From Bradyrhizobium sp. CB1015 (GTDB taxonomy: Bacteria; Pseudomonadota; Alphaproteobacteria; Rhizobiales; Xanthobacteraceae), in contig NZ_CP104174.1 in the NCBI RefSeq assembly GCF_025200925.1, positions 5,518,001 through 5,582,000 on the forward strand: a DNA stretch of 64,000 nucleotides, written 5' to 3'. The translations under genes were made by a program, and so were the position numbers. The first letter of the stretch is position 1. Each line of letters opens with the position of its first letter. The notes beneath the pieces were generated by a model that was not told the origin of the DNA, ran no database searches, and saw nothing but the letters and a program-made list of their open reading frames with translations. Positions 8,253 through 20,348 of the stretch are shown piece by piece.

Positions 8253-9278
8253 ATGGAATACCGACGCTTGGGCCGGTCCGGCCTCATGGTGCCTGCTTTG
8301 AGCCTGGGAACGGGCACGTTCGGCGGCGTCGGCCGCCTTGCGGCGTGGGGCACGACGGATGCGACCGAGGCGCGGCGTCTTCTGGACATCTGCCTCGACG
8401 CCGGCGTGTCGATGTTCGACACCGCGAATGTCTATTCGCTCGGCGAATCCGAGCGGGTGCTCGGGCAAGCCATCAAGGGTCGCCGCGACAAGGTCCTGAT
8501 CTCGACCAAGGCGACGTTCCGCTTCGGCGACAGCCCGAACGACATCGGCTCATCACGCCAGCATCTGCTCGCGGCGATCGACGGTTCGCTGAGCCGGCTC
8601 GGCACCGATTATATCGACCTGTTCCAGCTCCACGGCTTCGACGCCTTCACTCCGCCCGAAGAGGTGCTCTCGACTCTCGACGTGCTCGTGCGCGCCGGCA
8701 AGATCCGCTACGTCGGAGTCTCGAATTTCTCGGGCTGGCACCTGATGAAGTCGCTCGACGTCGCCGACAAGCACGGCTTTCCGCGTTACGTCGCCAACCA
8801 GACCTACTATTCACTGATCGGGCGCGACTACGAATGGGAATTGATGCCGCTCGGTCTCGACCAGGGCCTGGGCGCCGTGGTCTGGTCGCCGCTCGGATGG
8901 GGGCGCCTCACCGGCAAGATCCGCCGCGGTCAGCCGAAACCGGAAGTCAGCCGCCTGCCCAAGACGGCCGAGTTCGGACCGCCCGTCTCCGACGAGCATG
9001 TCTACCGCGTCGTCGATGCGATCGACGAGATCGCGAAGGAGACCGGCAAGAGCGTCTCGCAGATCGCGCTGAACTGGTTGCTGCAGCGTCCGACGGTCTC
9101 GACGCTGATCATCGGCGCACGCAACGAGACGCAGCTGCGCGAAAATCTCGGCGCGGTCGGCTGGTCCTTGACCAAGGACCAGGTCGCAAAGCTCGATGCC
9201 GCGAGCACGGTGACGCTGCCCTATCCCTATTGGCACCAGCGCGTGACCTTCAGCGACCGCAATCCGCCGGCGGTGTAG
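8253..9278 (+). CDS. Aldo/keto reductase
   Basis: A 341-residue NADPH-dependent aldo/keto reductase. The catalytic tetrad is visible: Asp and Tyr in MFDTANVYSLGES, Lys in ISTKATF and His in QLHGFDAF. The cofactor segment at the C-terminus is IIGARNETQLREN. The ATG at 8253 sits seven bases after GGGAG. The ATG at 8247 is too close to it. Sequence length and the YhdN/AKR11-13-like pattern are normal. It follows the AraC gene by 150 bp on the same strand, so a role in aldehyde metabolism with that module is possible but unproven. Confidence 0.9.
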   Translation: MEYRRLGRSGLMVPALSLGTGTFGGVGRLAAWGTTDATEARRLLDICLDAGVSMFDTANVYSLGESERVLGQAIKGRRDKVLISTKATFRFGDSPNDIGSSRQHLLAAIDGSLSRLGTDYIDLFQLHGFDAFTPPEEVLSTLDVLVRAGKIRYVGVSNFSGWHLMKSLDVADKHGFPRYVANQTYYSLIGRDYEWELMPLGLDQGLGAVVWSPLGWGRLTGKIRRGQPKPEVSRLPKTAEFGPPVSDEHVYRVVDAIDEIAKETGKSVSQIALNWLLQRPTVSTLIIGARNETQLRENLGAVGWSLTKDQVAKLDAASTVTLPYPYWHQRVTFSDRNPPAV

Positions 9279-9413
9279 GATAGCCGCATCAAGCACGCTT
9301 GGTAAGGCGACGGCGGGCCGGCGGCGCGGTTCCGGAACTATCGCGGCCCTGCCCTGTTGGCGCAATACTCGGCCTGTGGCCAAGTCCGATTCGCCAACGA
9401 TACGCCGCTCACG

Positions 9414-10835
9414 ATGTCGACAGTCACGATCGAGCATGCCGATGGCCTGCCGCAGCCGCAACGCAATCAGGCGGTGCTGACCATTGCGCTCGGCATCGTC
9501 ATGGCGGTGGTCGACAGTGCCATCGCCAATGTGGCGCTGCCGACGATCGCGGCCGACCTCGATGCGAGCCCGGCCTTCTCGATCTGGATCGTCAACGGTT
9601 ACCAGCTCGCGATCACGATCTCGCTGCTGCCGCTGGCTTCGCTCGGCGAGATCGTCGGCTATCGCCGCGTCTACCTGGTCGGGCTGGCGCTGTTCACGCT
9701 GGCCTCGGCCTTCTGCGCGCTGGCCCACACGCTGCCGCTGCTGACGATCGCGCGCATCCTCCAGGGCTTTGGCGCGGCCGGCATCATGAGCGTCAACGCG
9801 GCGCTGGTACGTTTCACCTATCCGCGCAGCCTGCTCGGCCGCGGCATCGGGCTCAACGCGCTCGTCGTCGCCTTCTCGGCCGCGGTCGGCCCGACGCTCG
9901 CCGCCGGCATCCTCGCGGTCGGAAGCTGGCCCTGGCTGTTCGCGATCAACGTGCCGCTCGGCGCTGTGACGCTGATGCTGGGCCTGCGCAGCCTGCCGCA
10001 CACCAAACCCGCGAGCCGCTCCTTCGATTGGCAAAGTGCGGGTCTGTCGGCGATCACGTTCGGCGTCGGCATCGCGGCGGTCGACAGTGTCGGTCATGGC
10101 GAGGCCGCGATCACCTGTCTCGTGCAGTTCGCCATCGCGCTCGTTGCGGGTGCGCTGCTGATCTATCGCGAGACTCACATGACCTCGCCACTCTTGCCGA
10201 TCGACCTGCTGCGCATCCCCGTGTTCGCGCTGTCGATTGCGACCTCGATCGCATCGTTCTGCGGGCAGATGCTGGCCTTCGTCGCGATTCCCTTCTACCT
10301 CCAGAGCCGCTTCGGCTATTCGGCCGTGCATATGGGATTGTTGATTACGCCATGGCCGATCGCGCTGGCGTTTGCGGCCCTCCTCGCCGGCCGCCTGGTC
10401 GAGCATTATCCGGCCGGCCTGCTCGGCGGTATCGGGCTCACGCTGTTCGCCTGCGGTCTTGCCGCGCTGGCCTTCCTGCCCGCGACGCCAAGCCCGCTCG
10501 ACGTGATCTGGCGGATGGCGCTCGCCGGCGCCGGCTTCGGTCTGTTCCAGACACCCAATAACCGCACTATGATCGCAGCCGCGCCGCGCGAGCGCGCCGG
10601 GGGCGCCAGCGGCATGCTGGGGACGGCGCGCCTGCTCGGCCAGACCACCGGCGCCGCGCTGGTGGCGCTGCTGCTCGGACGGTATCCGGTTGACGGAACC
10701 AGGCTGGCGCTGCTCGCGGCCGTCGGATTTGCGCTCTGTGGTGCGATGCTGAGCATGCTGCGGCTTTCTCCAGCCGGCGCGCGCGGTGCAGAGCAGGTCC
10801 GCGTGCAGGACGATCAGCGCCTGCGCGGGGATTAG
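9414..10835 (+). CDS. MFS transporter, DHA2 (EmrB/QacA) drug:proton antiporter type
   Basis: A 473-residue protein with about 14 hydrophobic segments, the count for the DHA2 family. Motif D-like sequence VDSAIANVALPTIAADL opens the first helix, SIWIVNGYQLA the second, and motif C-like AFSAAVGPTLAAGI lies in TM5. It probably exports toxic organic compounds using the proton gradient. The ATG at 9414 is preferred over upstream codons because it begins just before the first membrane segment. There is no adjacent membrane fusion protein, so it may act alone. Confidence 0.9.
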   Translation: MSTVTIEHADGLPQPQRNQAVLTIALGIVMAVVDSAIANVALPTIAADLDASPAFSIWIVNGYQLAITISLLPLASLGEIVGYRRVYLVGLALFTLASAFCALAHTLPLLTIARILQGFGAAGIMSVNAALVRFTYPRSLLGRGIGLNALVVAFSAAVGPTLAAGILAVGSWPWLFAINVPLGAVTLMLGLRSLPHTKPASRSFDWQSAGLSAITFGVGIAAVDSVGHGEAAITCLVQFAIALVAGALLIYRETHMTSPLLPIDLLRIPVFALSIATSIASFCGQMLAFVAIPFYLQSRFGYSAVHMGLLITPWPIALAFAALLAGRLVEHYPAGLLGGIGLTLFACGLAALAFLPATPSPLDVIWRMALAGAGFGLFQTPNNRTMIAAAPRERAGGASGMLGTARLLGQTTGAALVALLLGRYPVDGTRLALLAAVGFALCGAMLSMLRLSPAGARGAEQVRVQDDQRLRGD

Positions 10836-10959
10836 CAGGCCCCGGTCCGGACCGCGCATTGTCGTGCACAACCTCTGCGTGGCTTAACTATCCGGAACGA
10901 TAGCCTATTGCCCTCTCCCGCCCCGGTTGCACATAGGGGCAGTGGGACAAGGGCATTTC

Positions 10960-11424
10960 ATGCGTCATTGGGAATTGTGGCGCTCAGCGTCATGCTGGGC
11001 GGCTGCGCGTCGGTCACGCGCGGCACGACGGAAAATATCAGCATTTCATCGACACCTTCAGGCGTGGAAGCCGTCGTCAGCGGAATGGACGTTCCGACCA
11101 CCTGCACGACGCCTTGCTCCGTGGTCGTTAAGCGGAACGCCGACCTCTCGATCACCTTCCAGAAGGAAGGCTATCAGCCGCAAGTCGTTCCGCTCAGCCG
11201 GGATGTCGAGACGGGCGGAGCCGCCGGCTTTGCCGGCAATCTCCATGCTGGGCGGTATCATCGGCATGGGCGTCGACGCGGCGACCGGAGCCGCGACCGA
11301 TCACAAGCCGAACCCAGTCATCGTGACGATGCAGCCGGCGGCCCCTCCCCGCGGCCCACAGCCGCCAGCGCCCAGGAAGCCGCGAGCGCCGGCGCCGCCT
11401 CCGCCTGACACCGGGACCTATTAG
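10960..11424 (+). pseudogene. Small lipoprotein gene broken by two one-base indels
   Basis: The ATG at 10960 with AAGGG upstream starts MRH and then loses frame at once. The next reading frame holds a clear lipoprotein signal (LGIVALSVMLGGCAS, lipobox LGGC) and a folded middle part with PTTCTTPCSVVVKR, up to GGAAGFAGN. At about 11243 the frame changes back to the first one. There the C-terminus continues as LGGIIGMGVDAATGAATDHK and a Pro/Ala-rich tail ending at 11424. A missing T near 10968 and an extra C at 11243-11244 would restore one reading frame of about 155 residues. Either the gene is recently damaged or the sequence contains two errors. A TTG at 10968 could start a protein that loses the conserved glycine-rich tail. 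Confidence 0.7.
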
Positions 11425-11447
11425 AACCGGTAACTGCCAACCAAACA

Positions 11448-11475
11448 AAAAGGCCGGCTTTGCAGCCGGCCTTTT
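11448..11475. terminator. Rho-independent terminator between lipoprotein gene and clpA
   Basis: Arms AAAAGGCCGGCT and AGCCGGCCTTTT form a perfect 12-bp stem with a TTGC loop. A-tract and T-tract flank it, so it can terminate from both directions. It separates the two convergent genes. Confidence 0.9.
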
Positions 11476-11494
11476 CGATTTCATCACATGCCGA

Positions 11495-13903
<2,409 letters not shown>

Positions 13904-14191
13904 TCGCGTCCTCTATGGCCCCCACCATCATGATCGTCATCGCCCGGTCAGGCAACAACAACCTTTGTCACATATAGTTATACAAGACTGCGGCGAAAGA
14001 CCGGTTCCGGGACTCGGCGGCGACACACCTGCGGTATTTTCGATGCAAAACCCGTTCCGATTTGGGCGGGATCGGCGCCGGCGCAGAATTCCGTAGTTTT
14101 GCCGGCTGCAAGGGCCATCGCGCGCGGCCGCCACGCGACAATCACGCTGCGGCTTGCACGAGCGCCGGCTTCAAGCGCGCCGCAGGACGGC

Positions 14192-14524
14192 TTACTTCTT
14201 TTCCATCACGCATTGCAGCGGGTGCTGGTGCTTGCGGGCAAAATCCATCACCTGCGTCACCTTGGTCTCGGCGATCTCGTAGGTGAACACGCCGCATTCC
14301 CCGATCCCATGATGATGGACGTGCAGCATGATCTTGGTCGCGGCTTCGACGTCCTTGTTGAAGAACTTCTCCAGCACGTGAACGACGAACTCCATCGGTG
14401 TGTAGTCGTCGTTCAGGATCAGCACGCGGTACAGGTTCGGCCGCTTGGTCTTGGGCTTGACCTTGGTGATGACCGACGTGCTCGGACCCGAGGGAGTGCC
14501 CGACCGGTTGTCGTCATTGCTCAT
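14192..14524 (-). CDS. clpS: ATP-dependent Clp protease adaptor ClpS
   Basis: A 110-residue ClpS. The core [20 protein letters not shown] contains the NDDYTPM motif that binds N-degron residues. The C-terminal region [19 protein letters not shown] contacts the ClpA N-domain. The ATG at 14524 gives the usual length; an upstream in-frame ATG would add a tail not seen in ClpS. The adaptor delivers N-end-rule substrates to ClpAP. This copy is next to clpA and is likely the housekeeping ClpS1. Confidence 0.96.
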   Translation of the reverse strand: MSNDDNRSGTPSGPSTSVITKVKPKTKRPNLYRVLILNDDYTPMEFVVHVLEKFFNKDVEAATKIMLHVHHHGIGECGVFTYEIAETKVTQVMDFARKHQHPLQCVMEKK

Positions 14525-15004
14525 GCGAGGCGCGTCGGCAGCGGCTGGCGCGGACAGATCGAGGCTGGAAGTCAATTGCAGCATGGCACAGGCGTTCAAA
14601 TTCCCCACGGAAGCGAATGGCGGTGACTGCGCGACCCCGCCCTTCGGAGCCTGGCGCAGGCGCGCCGCCTTGGATCACCGGTCCCGACAAATCCGGTTCA
14701 GGCCGGACCGCTCGCCAGCAATATGGCCCTGCCCCGGGCCAGCCGCAAGCACGCGGGGGATCCGGCCCATGCGGTCGCAGCAGTCCCGATTCCCGGTCCG
14801 GGCGATCCTGATCAGGTTAATCAATCCGGAGCGATTTGACAAAAATTTCCGCCCGGCACGTTTAGAACGTGTTGACCAGGAACCCGGCCCTTAACCCGCC
14901 TGCGACGGTTTTCCGCAAAACGCTCCGTTTTTCTACGGTCCAATTTACTTGCCATTCAATGGCATGGCGCGAAATCGGGCAAACCACAGATTTCGGGGAT
15001 CGTC
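14525..15004. other. 480-bp divergent intergenic region, no gene seen
   Basis: This region separates clpS from the TadG-like gene, both reading outward. No ORF with a recognisable protein is present. TTGACA at 14836-14841 is a possible -35 element for the rightward gene, but no clean -10 follows at the usual distance. GTTTAGAACGTG nearby is AT-richer than its surroundings. Confidence 0.5.
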
Positions 15005-16660
15005 ATGTCTGGTCTGCGCCTCGTCAGCCGCCTTGGTCGACAACTCGCCCGTTTTGCAGCGGCCGAGCAAGGCAATATCGCCGTGATCTTCGCCATTGCC
15101 CTGGTACCCGTACTGGGTTTTGTCGGTGCCGCGCTGGACTACAGCCGGGTCGTCCACGCACGCACCTCGCTGCAGGCTGCGCTCGATTCCGCAGCGTTGA
15201 TGGTCTCCAAAGACCTCACCAACGGCATCATCTCGGAGTCCGAAATTGAGGCCAAGGCAAAATCCTATTTTAGCGGCCTCTATACGGGTCGCCCCGGTTT
15301 GGTCTCGACCACAGACATCCATGCCACCTACACCCCAAAGGATTCCAATGGAATCTCGAACGTCGTGGTCACCGGATCCGGCGCCATGCCGACCGATTTC
15401 ATGAAGATCGCGGGCTATCCGACGCTTGGATACAACGGCAGTTCGACTGCGGCGTGGGGAAATACCCGCATGCGGGTGGCAATGGTCCTGGATAACACGG
15501 GATCGATGGCCCAGAACGGCAAAATGGCGGCCATGCAAGCCGCGGCCAAGGACATGATCACCACCTTGTCCAACTACAACAAGCAGACGGGCGACGTTTA
15601 CATCTCGATCATCCCGTTCTCGAAGGACGTCAATGTTGGCACGACCAACGTCGGTGCCTCATGGATCAATTGGACCGAATGGGAGGCAGAGCCTCCGATC
15701 CTGGTCAACAACAAGTCCAGCAGCTTCAACTCCGCCGTGGGCGGATCGGACTGCCCCTTTTCGTACTATACCCACGGCTTTGTCTGCATGGACCGGCCGG
15801 CCACGTTGAGCGGCGCCAACACCACCAGCAAGATACCGTCGACCGGCACCTATGCCGGGTACATCTGCCCGAGCAGAGACAATGGCAGCAAGATCTCAGG
15901 CAAGTCCGGCATCTACTACAACGGCTGCTACACCACCGCCACCGGGGGCAGCGCAAGCTGCGGGTCGAACACGAGTTGCACCTGCACGGGCAGCGGCTCG
16001 GGCAAGATCTGCCATCTCTGGCGCGGCGACGGGACCACGGCAACGGCTGCGGCAGCACCGGGTCACAACACCTGGACCGGCTGCGTGAACGACCGTGATC
16101 AGGACTATGACACCAAGAACTCCGCCCCCGGTTCGAGCAGCGGGAGCCCCTCCTCGCAGTTCTATGCCGAGCAGTGGTCGGGCTGCCTTCCGGCGACCGT
16201 GTTTCCGATGAGCGATCAGTGGCAGACGCTCAAGGATCAGATCTCGGCGATGTCGCCGAGCGGCAATACCAACCAGGCCATTGGTCTTGCCTGGGGTTGG
16301 CAATCCCTCAGCACGACCAACCCGCCGATCGCGGCACCGGCCAAGGCCAGCAACTACGTTTACAAGGATTATATCGTGCTGCTGTCTGACGGCTTGAATA
16401 CCCAGAACCGCTGGAGCACCTCGCAGTCCACCATCGACGCCCGCCAGGCGATCCTTTGCGATAACATCAAGGCGGACAAGTCAAACCCGGTCACGATCTT
16501 CACGATTCAGGTCAACATCAACAATGCCGACGCGAAATCTCAAGTCCTGGAGAATTGCGCGACTGGCGGGAACTTCCAAATGATAACGAGTTCCTCGCAG
16601 ACTTCGGACGCGTTCAAGAATATCCTGACGCAGATTTCCAAGCTGCGCGTCGCGAAGTAA
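15005..16660 (+). CDS. TadG-like pilus assembly protein with VWA domain
   Basis: A 551-residue protein of the TadE/TadG family. The N-terminus has a charged leader, then EQGNIAVIFAIALVPVLGFV, the prepilin-like TadE/G transmembrane segment. A von Willebrand A domain follows, with MIDAS motif VLDNTGSM at about residue 163. A long insert rich in Ser, Gly, Thr and Cys (about 240-400) sits inside the VWA domain. TadG proteins are linked to Flp pilus biogenesis and surface attachment. No other tad gene is nearby, so this is an orphan. The ATG at 15005 follows GGGGATCGTC. A strong terminator lies 37 bp after the stop. Confidence 0.88.
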   Translation: MSGLRLVSRLGRQLARFAAAEQGNIAVIFAIALVPVLGFVGAALDYSRVVHARTSLQAALDSAALMVSKDLTNGIISESEIEAKAKSYFSGLYTGRPGLVSTTDIHATYTPKDSNGISNVVVTGSGAMPTDFMKIAGYPTLGYNGSSTAAWGNTRMRVAMVLDNTGSMAQNGKMAAMQAAAKDMITTLSNYNKQTGDVYISIIPFSKDVNVGTTNVGASWINWTEWEAEPPILVNNKSSSFNSAVGGSDCPFSYYTHGFVCMDRPATLSGANTTSKIPSTGTYAGYICPSRDNGSKISGKSGIYYNGCYTTATGGSASCGSNTSCTCTGSGSGKICHLWRGDGTTATAAAAPGHNTWTGCVNDRDQDYDTKNSAPGSSSGSPSSQFYAEQWSGCLPATVFPMSDQWQTLKDQISAMSPSGNTNQAIGLAWGWQSLSTTNPPIAAPAKASNYVYKDYIVLLSDGLNTQNRWSTSQSTIDARQAILCDNIKADKSNPVTIFTIQVNINNADAKSQVLENCATGGNFQMITSSSQTSDAFKNILTQISKLRVAK

Positions 16661-16696
16661 TCCGATCAACATCCGCAGATCAACATCCGCAAATGA

Positions 16697-16725
16697 AAAG
16701 CCCGGCCAACTCGGCCGGGCTTTTG
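16697..16725. terminator. Rho-independent terminator after TadG-like gene
   Basis: AAAAGCCCGGCC and GGCCGGGCTTTT form a perfect 12-bp stem with a 5-base loop and a T-run. It lies between the TadG-like gene and the convergent phasin gene and can serve both. Confidence 0.9.
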
Positions 16726-16747
16726 CTTTCAGGCGCGTATCAGCGCG

Positions 16748-17086
16748 TCAGTTCGCAGCCGGGGTGAACTTCGACACGATGGTTTCGACCGGCTTGAACG
16801 CCTGCTTGGCGAGGTCGCTATAGAGGCCGGCGATCTTCTGCGATTCCGCAACGAAGGTTTCGTAGGCGGAACGAGCAAAATCGGTCTGCGCTTCCATGGC
16901 CTTGTCCAGCGACTTCACGCCGGAAAGCTTCTCGACGAAGGATTTGGTGTCTTCGAACGACTTCTTCGTATAGTCGCCATAGGCGCTGGCGATCGCCTGG
17001 AGGCCGTGCTGCACCGAGGTCGCGGAGGCAACGCACTGCTCGAACTGCTCTTTCCCGTAGTTCTGGAAGTCTTCAACCTTGAACAT
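16748..17086 (-). CDS. Phasin family protein
   Basis: A 112-residue acidic helical protein of the phasin_2 type. It has no cysteine-rich or membrane segment. The segments FQNYGKEQFEQCVASAT and FVEKLSGVKSLDKAMEAQTD are typical of phasins, which coat polyhydroxybutyrate granules. The start ATG at 17086 has AAGGATTCCG upstream. Two PhaR-like palindromes lie 65-105 bp upstream, which supports a link to PHB metabolism. Bradyrhizobium genomes carry several phasin paralogues; which one this is cannot be told here. Confidence 0.9.
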   Translation of the reverse strand: MFKVEDFQNYGKEQFEQCVASATSVQHGLQAIASAYGDYTKKSFEDTKSFVEKLSGVKSLDKAMEAQTDFARSAYETFVAESQKIAGLYSDLAKQAFKPVETIVSKFTPAAN

Positions 17087-17149
17087 TTCGGAATCCTTTT
17101 CCCTGGCTCGCGTCGGGAAGCCCCGGCTCCCTGACTCCGCCCAAAATTA

Positions 17150-17191
17150 GTGCAACGCACAAAAAAGTCAAGAATCTTGTGCGTCGCACAA
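17150..17191. promoter_or_regulatory. Two TGCN3GCA palindromes upstream of phasin (PhaR-like operator)
   Basis: Site one is GTGCAACGCAC at 17150-17160. Site two is the perfect palindrome TTGTGCGTCGCACAA at 17177-17191. Both share the core TGC-N3-GCA. The PHB-responsive repressor PhaR of alphaproteobacteria binds TGC-rich palindromes of this kind (from memory), and phasin genes are its classic targets. A 14-base match to site two is at 22268-22282. Confidence 0.6.
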
Positions 17192-17473
17192 AATTCGGCG
17201 CAAATCGCAGCGATTCCCGGGGTTTCCCGCAAGGGTTCCTTAAGCTTTTGGAAACCGGCCCGCCCTACCTTGATTCCCTGGACGTGTTCACTTCCGCGAG
17301 CGGCCAAAAGCCGTTTGAGAACATCACCTTAGCCAGAACAGCGGCTCGGGTCCAACGTCCCCCGCGGCGAACACCAGCGGAGGGACAGCCTGAGCAGGTA
17401 ATGATCCCGGGCCCGTTGGGCACAATTTCGCCTCACGAGCCGGTGATCTAGTCAGAAACGGGGACGGGGTTCC

Positions 17474-19324
17474 ATGCTTCGTAAAAACTTGTCTTCCTCG
17501 CGCTGGGCGCGGGTTGGCGTTTTCGGGCTTCTTACGGTCACCACCGCAGTCATCTTCACCACCGACGCAGCCGAGGCGCGGCGCCATCGTCGACACTATG
17601 CGCACCACCGAGTGCAGCGCGACGTGTCCGAGAGCTCCAGCCCGAAATTCGCGTCCATCATCGTCGACGGCAATTCCGGCGCGGTGCTCCAGGCGACAAG
17701 CCCAGACGGGATCCGCCATCCGGCTTCGCTGACCAAGATCATGACGCTCTATCTGCTTTTCGAGCGTCTCGAATCCGGCAAGATGAAGCTAGACACCGAG
17801 ATGCCCGTGTCCCGGCACGCGGCCGACCAGGATCCGACCAAGCTGAATCTGCGTGCCGGCCAGACCATTCGCGTCGAGGACGCGATCAAGGGCCTCGTCA
17901 CCCGCTCGGCCAACGACGCAGCCGTGGTGATCGCGGAAGCGATCGCCGGTAACGAGGACGACTTCGCCCAGATGATGACGCGCAAGGCGCGCTCGCTCGG
18001 CATGTCCAGGACGGTCTACCGCAACGCCAACGGCCTCCCCAACGACGAGCAGGTCACGACCGCGCGCGACCAAGCCACGCTGGGTCGCGCCATTCAGGAG
18101 CGCTTCCCCCGCTACTATCGCTACTTCGCGACCTCGACGTTCAATTGGCGCGGACAGTCGATCCGCAACCACAACCACCTGCTCGGCAGCGTCGAGGGCG
18201 TGGACGGCATCAAGACCGGCTACACCCGCGCTTCCGGATTCAACCTCGTCAGCTCGATGCGCCGCGGCAACCGCCACCTGATCGGCGTGGTGCTCGGCGG
18301 CCGCAGCGGCGGCTCGCGCGACGCCATCATGCGCAACCTGCTCGCCGAGAACCTCGAAAGGGGCGCGACCGTCCGCACCGTCGCCGCAGTGACGGAGCGC
18401 AACGGCGCTGAAGCCAACACCGATGTCGCCGATGCATCCGACACGCCGGCACGTCCCGCCCCGCAGGCCCAGGCCGCGGCGGCCCCTGCTCCCGAAGCCG
18501 CTCCGTCGCGCCTCGCCGCGCGCCTGTCGACGCTGGCCGCAGCGACTGCGGCGATGCCGCCCGCTCAGCCCAAATCCGAAGTTCGGCCGACGGAGTCCAA
18601 GGTGGAGCCGGCGCCGCTCACCAATGGCGTGATCTCCAGCCAGCCGCTCTCCATCATCCCCGGCTCGTCCGAGCCGATGAAGCCGGTTCGGGTCAAGACG
18701 GTTCAGGTCAAGGCCGGCGCCGTGAAGGTCGCCTCCGCGGCTCCGGCCCAGGTTGGTGTCCAGGTCGTTGCGCCGCCGGTCACCAGCACCGTCCCGCCCC
18801 GTTCCGACGTCGCGGAAACCTCCGGTGCCGTCGTCGCCAGGGCAGATCTCATCAACAAGCCGGAGGCGGTGAGCCAGCCGGAAGCGCCGAAGGCCGAGAT
18901 GGCCCGCACCGAACTGCCGCGGCAGCCGGCCGGCTTCGGCACCGGCAACGGTATTCTCGGCGTGCTGCCGGCCGCAACCGCCGCCGCGCCCGCCCCCGCC
19001 GCTCCGAAGCTCGCGTCCGCCGACCCGGCGCCGCAGCCGATGCAAATGAGCGCGACCACGAAGCCCGCCGTCACCCACAGCGGCTGGATCGTCCAGGTCG
19101 GCGCGCTCGAGAGCGAGAACGAAGCTCAGCAGCGCATCGACGCGGCCCGCAGCTCGGCCCGCGGCCTGCTCAGCAAGGCTGACCCGTTCACCGAGCCCGT
19201 CGTCGCCAAGGACAATCGCAAGCTCTACCGCGCCCGCTTCGCCGGGCTCGAGCGCGACCAGGCCGAAGCCGTCTGCCGCACCTTGAAGCGCGCCGAGATC
19301 TCCTGCATCACCGTTCGCAACTGA
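17474..19324 (+). CDS. D-alanyl-D-alanine carboxypeptidase (PBP5/DacF-type) with SPOR domain
   Basis: A 616-residue peptidoglycan enzyme. The N-terminal signal segment covers about residues 10-33. The serine-protease-like S11 domain holds the three active-site motifs: S85-LT-K88 (ASLTKIM), S145-A-N147 and K247-T-G249. It removes the terminal D-Ala of stem pentapeptides. A Pro/Ala/Val-rich linker of ~280 residues follows. The last ~80 residues form a SPOR domain (WIVQVGALESENEAQQRI to the end), which targets division-site peptidoglycan. The ATG at 17474 is preceded by GGGGACGGGGTTCC. A terminator lies after the stop. Confidence 0.93.
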   Translation: MLRKNLSSSRWARVGVFGLLTVTTAVIFTTDAAEARRHRRHYAHHRVQRDVSESSSPKFASIIVDGNSGAVLQATSPDGIRHPASLTKIMTLYLLFERLESGKMKLDTEMPVSRHAADQDPTKLNLRAGQTIRVEDAIKGLVTRSANDAAVVIAEAIAGNEDDFAQMMTRKARSLGMSRTVYRNANGLPNDEQVTTARDQATLGRAIQERFPRYYRYFATSTFNWRGQSIRNHNHLLGSVEGVDGIKTGYTRASGFNLVSSMRRGNRHLIGVVLGGRSGGSRDAIMRNLLAENLERGATVRTVAAVTERNGAEANTDVADASDTPARPAPQAQAAAAPAPEAAPSRLAARLSTLAAATAAMPPAQPKSEVRPTESKVEPAPLTNGVISSQPLSIIPGSSEPMKPVRVKTVQVKAGAVKVASAAPAQVGVQVVAPPVTSTVPPRSDVAETSGAVVARADLINKPEAVSQPEAPKAEMARTELPRQPAGFGTGNGILGVLPAATAAAPAPAAPKLASADPAPQPMQMSATTKPAVTHSGWIVQVGALESENEAQQRIDAARSSARGLLSKADPFTEPVVAKDNRKLYRARFAGLERDQAEAVCRTLKRAEISCITVRN

Positions 19325-19345
19325 TCTCCCTCTCCGCTCCAGACC

Positions 19346-19373
19346 AAATGCCCGCGCCTTGCGCGGGCATTTT
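19346..19373. terminator. Terminator after D-Ala-D-Ala carboxypeptidase gene
   Basis: AAATGCCCGCGC and GCGCGGGCATTT form a perfect stem with a 4-base loop, followed by TTCG. It lies 21 bp after the stop codon. Confidence 0.85.
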
Positions 19374-19553
19374 CGTTTGGTGAGGCGGTGATGCGCGGCC
19401 TGTTCAGGACAAGGCCGTTCCACGACAACCTCTCGTCAAGGATTTACGGTTAAAACTTTGCTGAAGGGATCGACCACGCCGACAATGGCGGGCGACGGCA
19501 GACAGAGCAAACGGAGCTCACGCGGTACGGGCGTTTGTAGCGTAGTGCCGGAG

Positions 19554-20279
19554 TCAGCCGTTATGCGTGCGAAGCAGAGTATCCTTGGCCTCGTTTACCC
19601 GGGCAGCGAGATACGTCGAGCCCCCTTGGTCGGGATGGAGTTTCTTCATCAGGGACTTGTGGGCCCGGCTGATGTCGTCGCGCCCCGCTCCCGGCTGCAA
19701 GCCAAGGATCTGATAGGCCTCCTCCGCCGTCATTTTGCTGCTCGGCGCCGTGCGGCGCTGCCGCCCTGCCGCATCGCCCTGCGCGTTCTGACGCCAAGCG
19801 GGAAACCGGCGGTCCAGATAGCTTTCAAGTAAGGCCACGCTCTCGGCGTCGAACATCGGGACCATCGCGAGCAAGCCGGCGAGATCGAACTCGTCGAGAC
19901 TGCGCCCGGCATAAGGCCCCGCGACGATCTGGCCGGAAAGCTGGCCGGAATCGTGGTCCAGGCGCATGTCCAGGAATTGCGAGCGCACCCGCGAGGCCTG
20001 CCCGGACGGGCGCGTCGCACCGCCGCCGAACAGCCCGCCGACATTGCCGAAGCCGGCATTCGCCAATGGCGTCCAGCCGAGCAGCCCGGCGCCGAAAATT
20101 CCGAGCGGGATCGCAACCGCCAGCTCACCCCGCAAGCCGGTGAAGCCCGCAACCGCCAGCGCCAGCACGCCGCCGCCGAACTTGATCGTGCGCGCCAGCA
20201 CCGCCGGATTGGCGGAGCGGAACGTCTGGAGCAGCAGGTAAAGCGTGATAACGGCGACAGCGCCGGCGATCAGGGTCAT
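19554..20279 (-). CDS. Membrane-anchored J-domain protein
   Basis: A 241-residue protein with an N-terminal membrane segment and a hydrophobic middle part (about 1-85). Its C-terminal J-domain spans roughly 183-240: AYQILGLQPGAGRDDISRAH, then KKLHPDQGG with the essential HPD. J-domains stimulate DnaK ATPase. The layout matches the short TIM14/DjlA-like membrane J-proteins of alphaproteobacteria. It is a single gene followed upstream by the VWA gene with a gap of 69 bp on the same strand. Confidence 0.85.
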   Translation of the reverse strand: MTLIAGAVAVITLYLLLQTFRSANPAVLARTIKFGGGVLALAVAGFTGLRGELAVAIPLGIFGAGLLGWTPLANAGFGNVGGLFGGGATRPSGQASRVRSQFLDMRLDHDSGQLSGQIVAGPYAGRSLDEFDLAGLLAMVPMFDAESVALLESYLDRRFPAWRQNAQGDAAGRQRRTAPSSKMTAEEAYQILGLQPGAGRDDISRAHKSLMKKLHPDQGGSTYLAARVNEAKDTLLRTHNG

Positions 20280-20348
20280 GGCCGGAATATAGTCGTCCTC
20301 TTGTCAAAAAGCATGGCGTCGACCCCCGCAAGCCGGCCGGCTTGACCG

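Noticed and set aside
8811..10871. 686-residue minus-strand reading opposite the aldo/keto reductase and MFS genes
   Set aside because: Antisense shadow, very rich in Arg and Gln, no domain.
17474..19324. Ala/Pro-rich linker considered as evidence of a fusion of two genes
   Set aside because: S11 carboxypeptidases with a linker and SPOR tail are a known layout, so no fusion error is needed.
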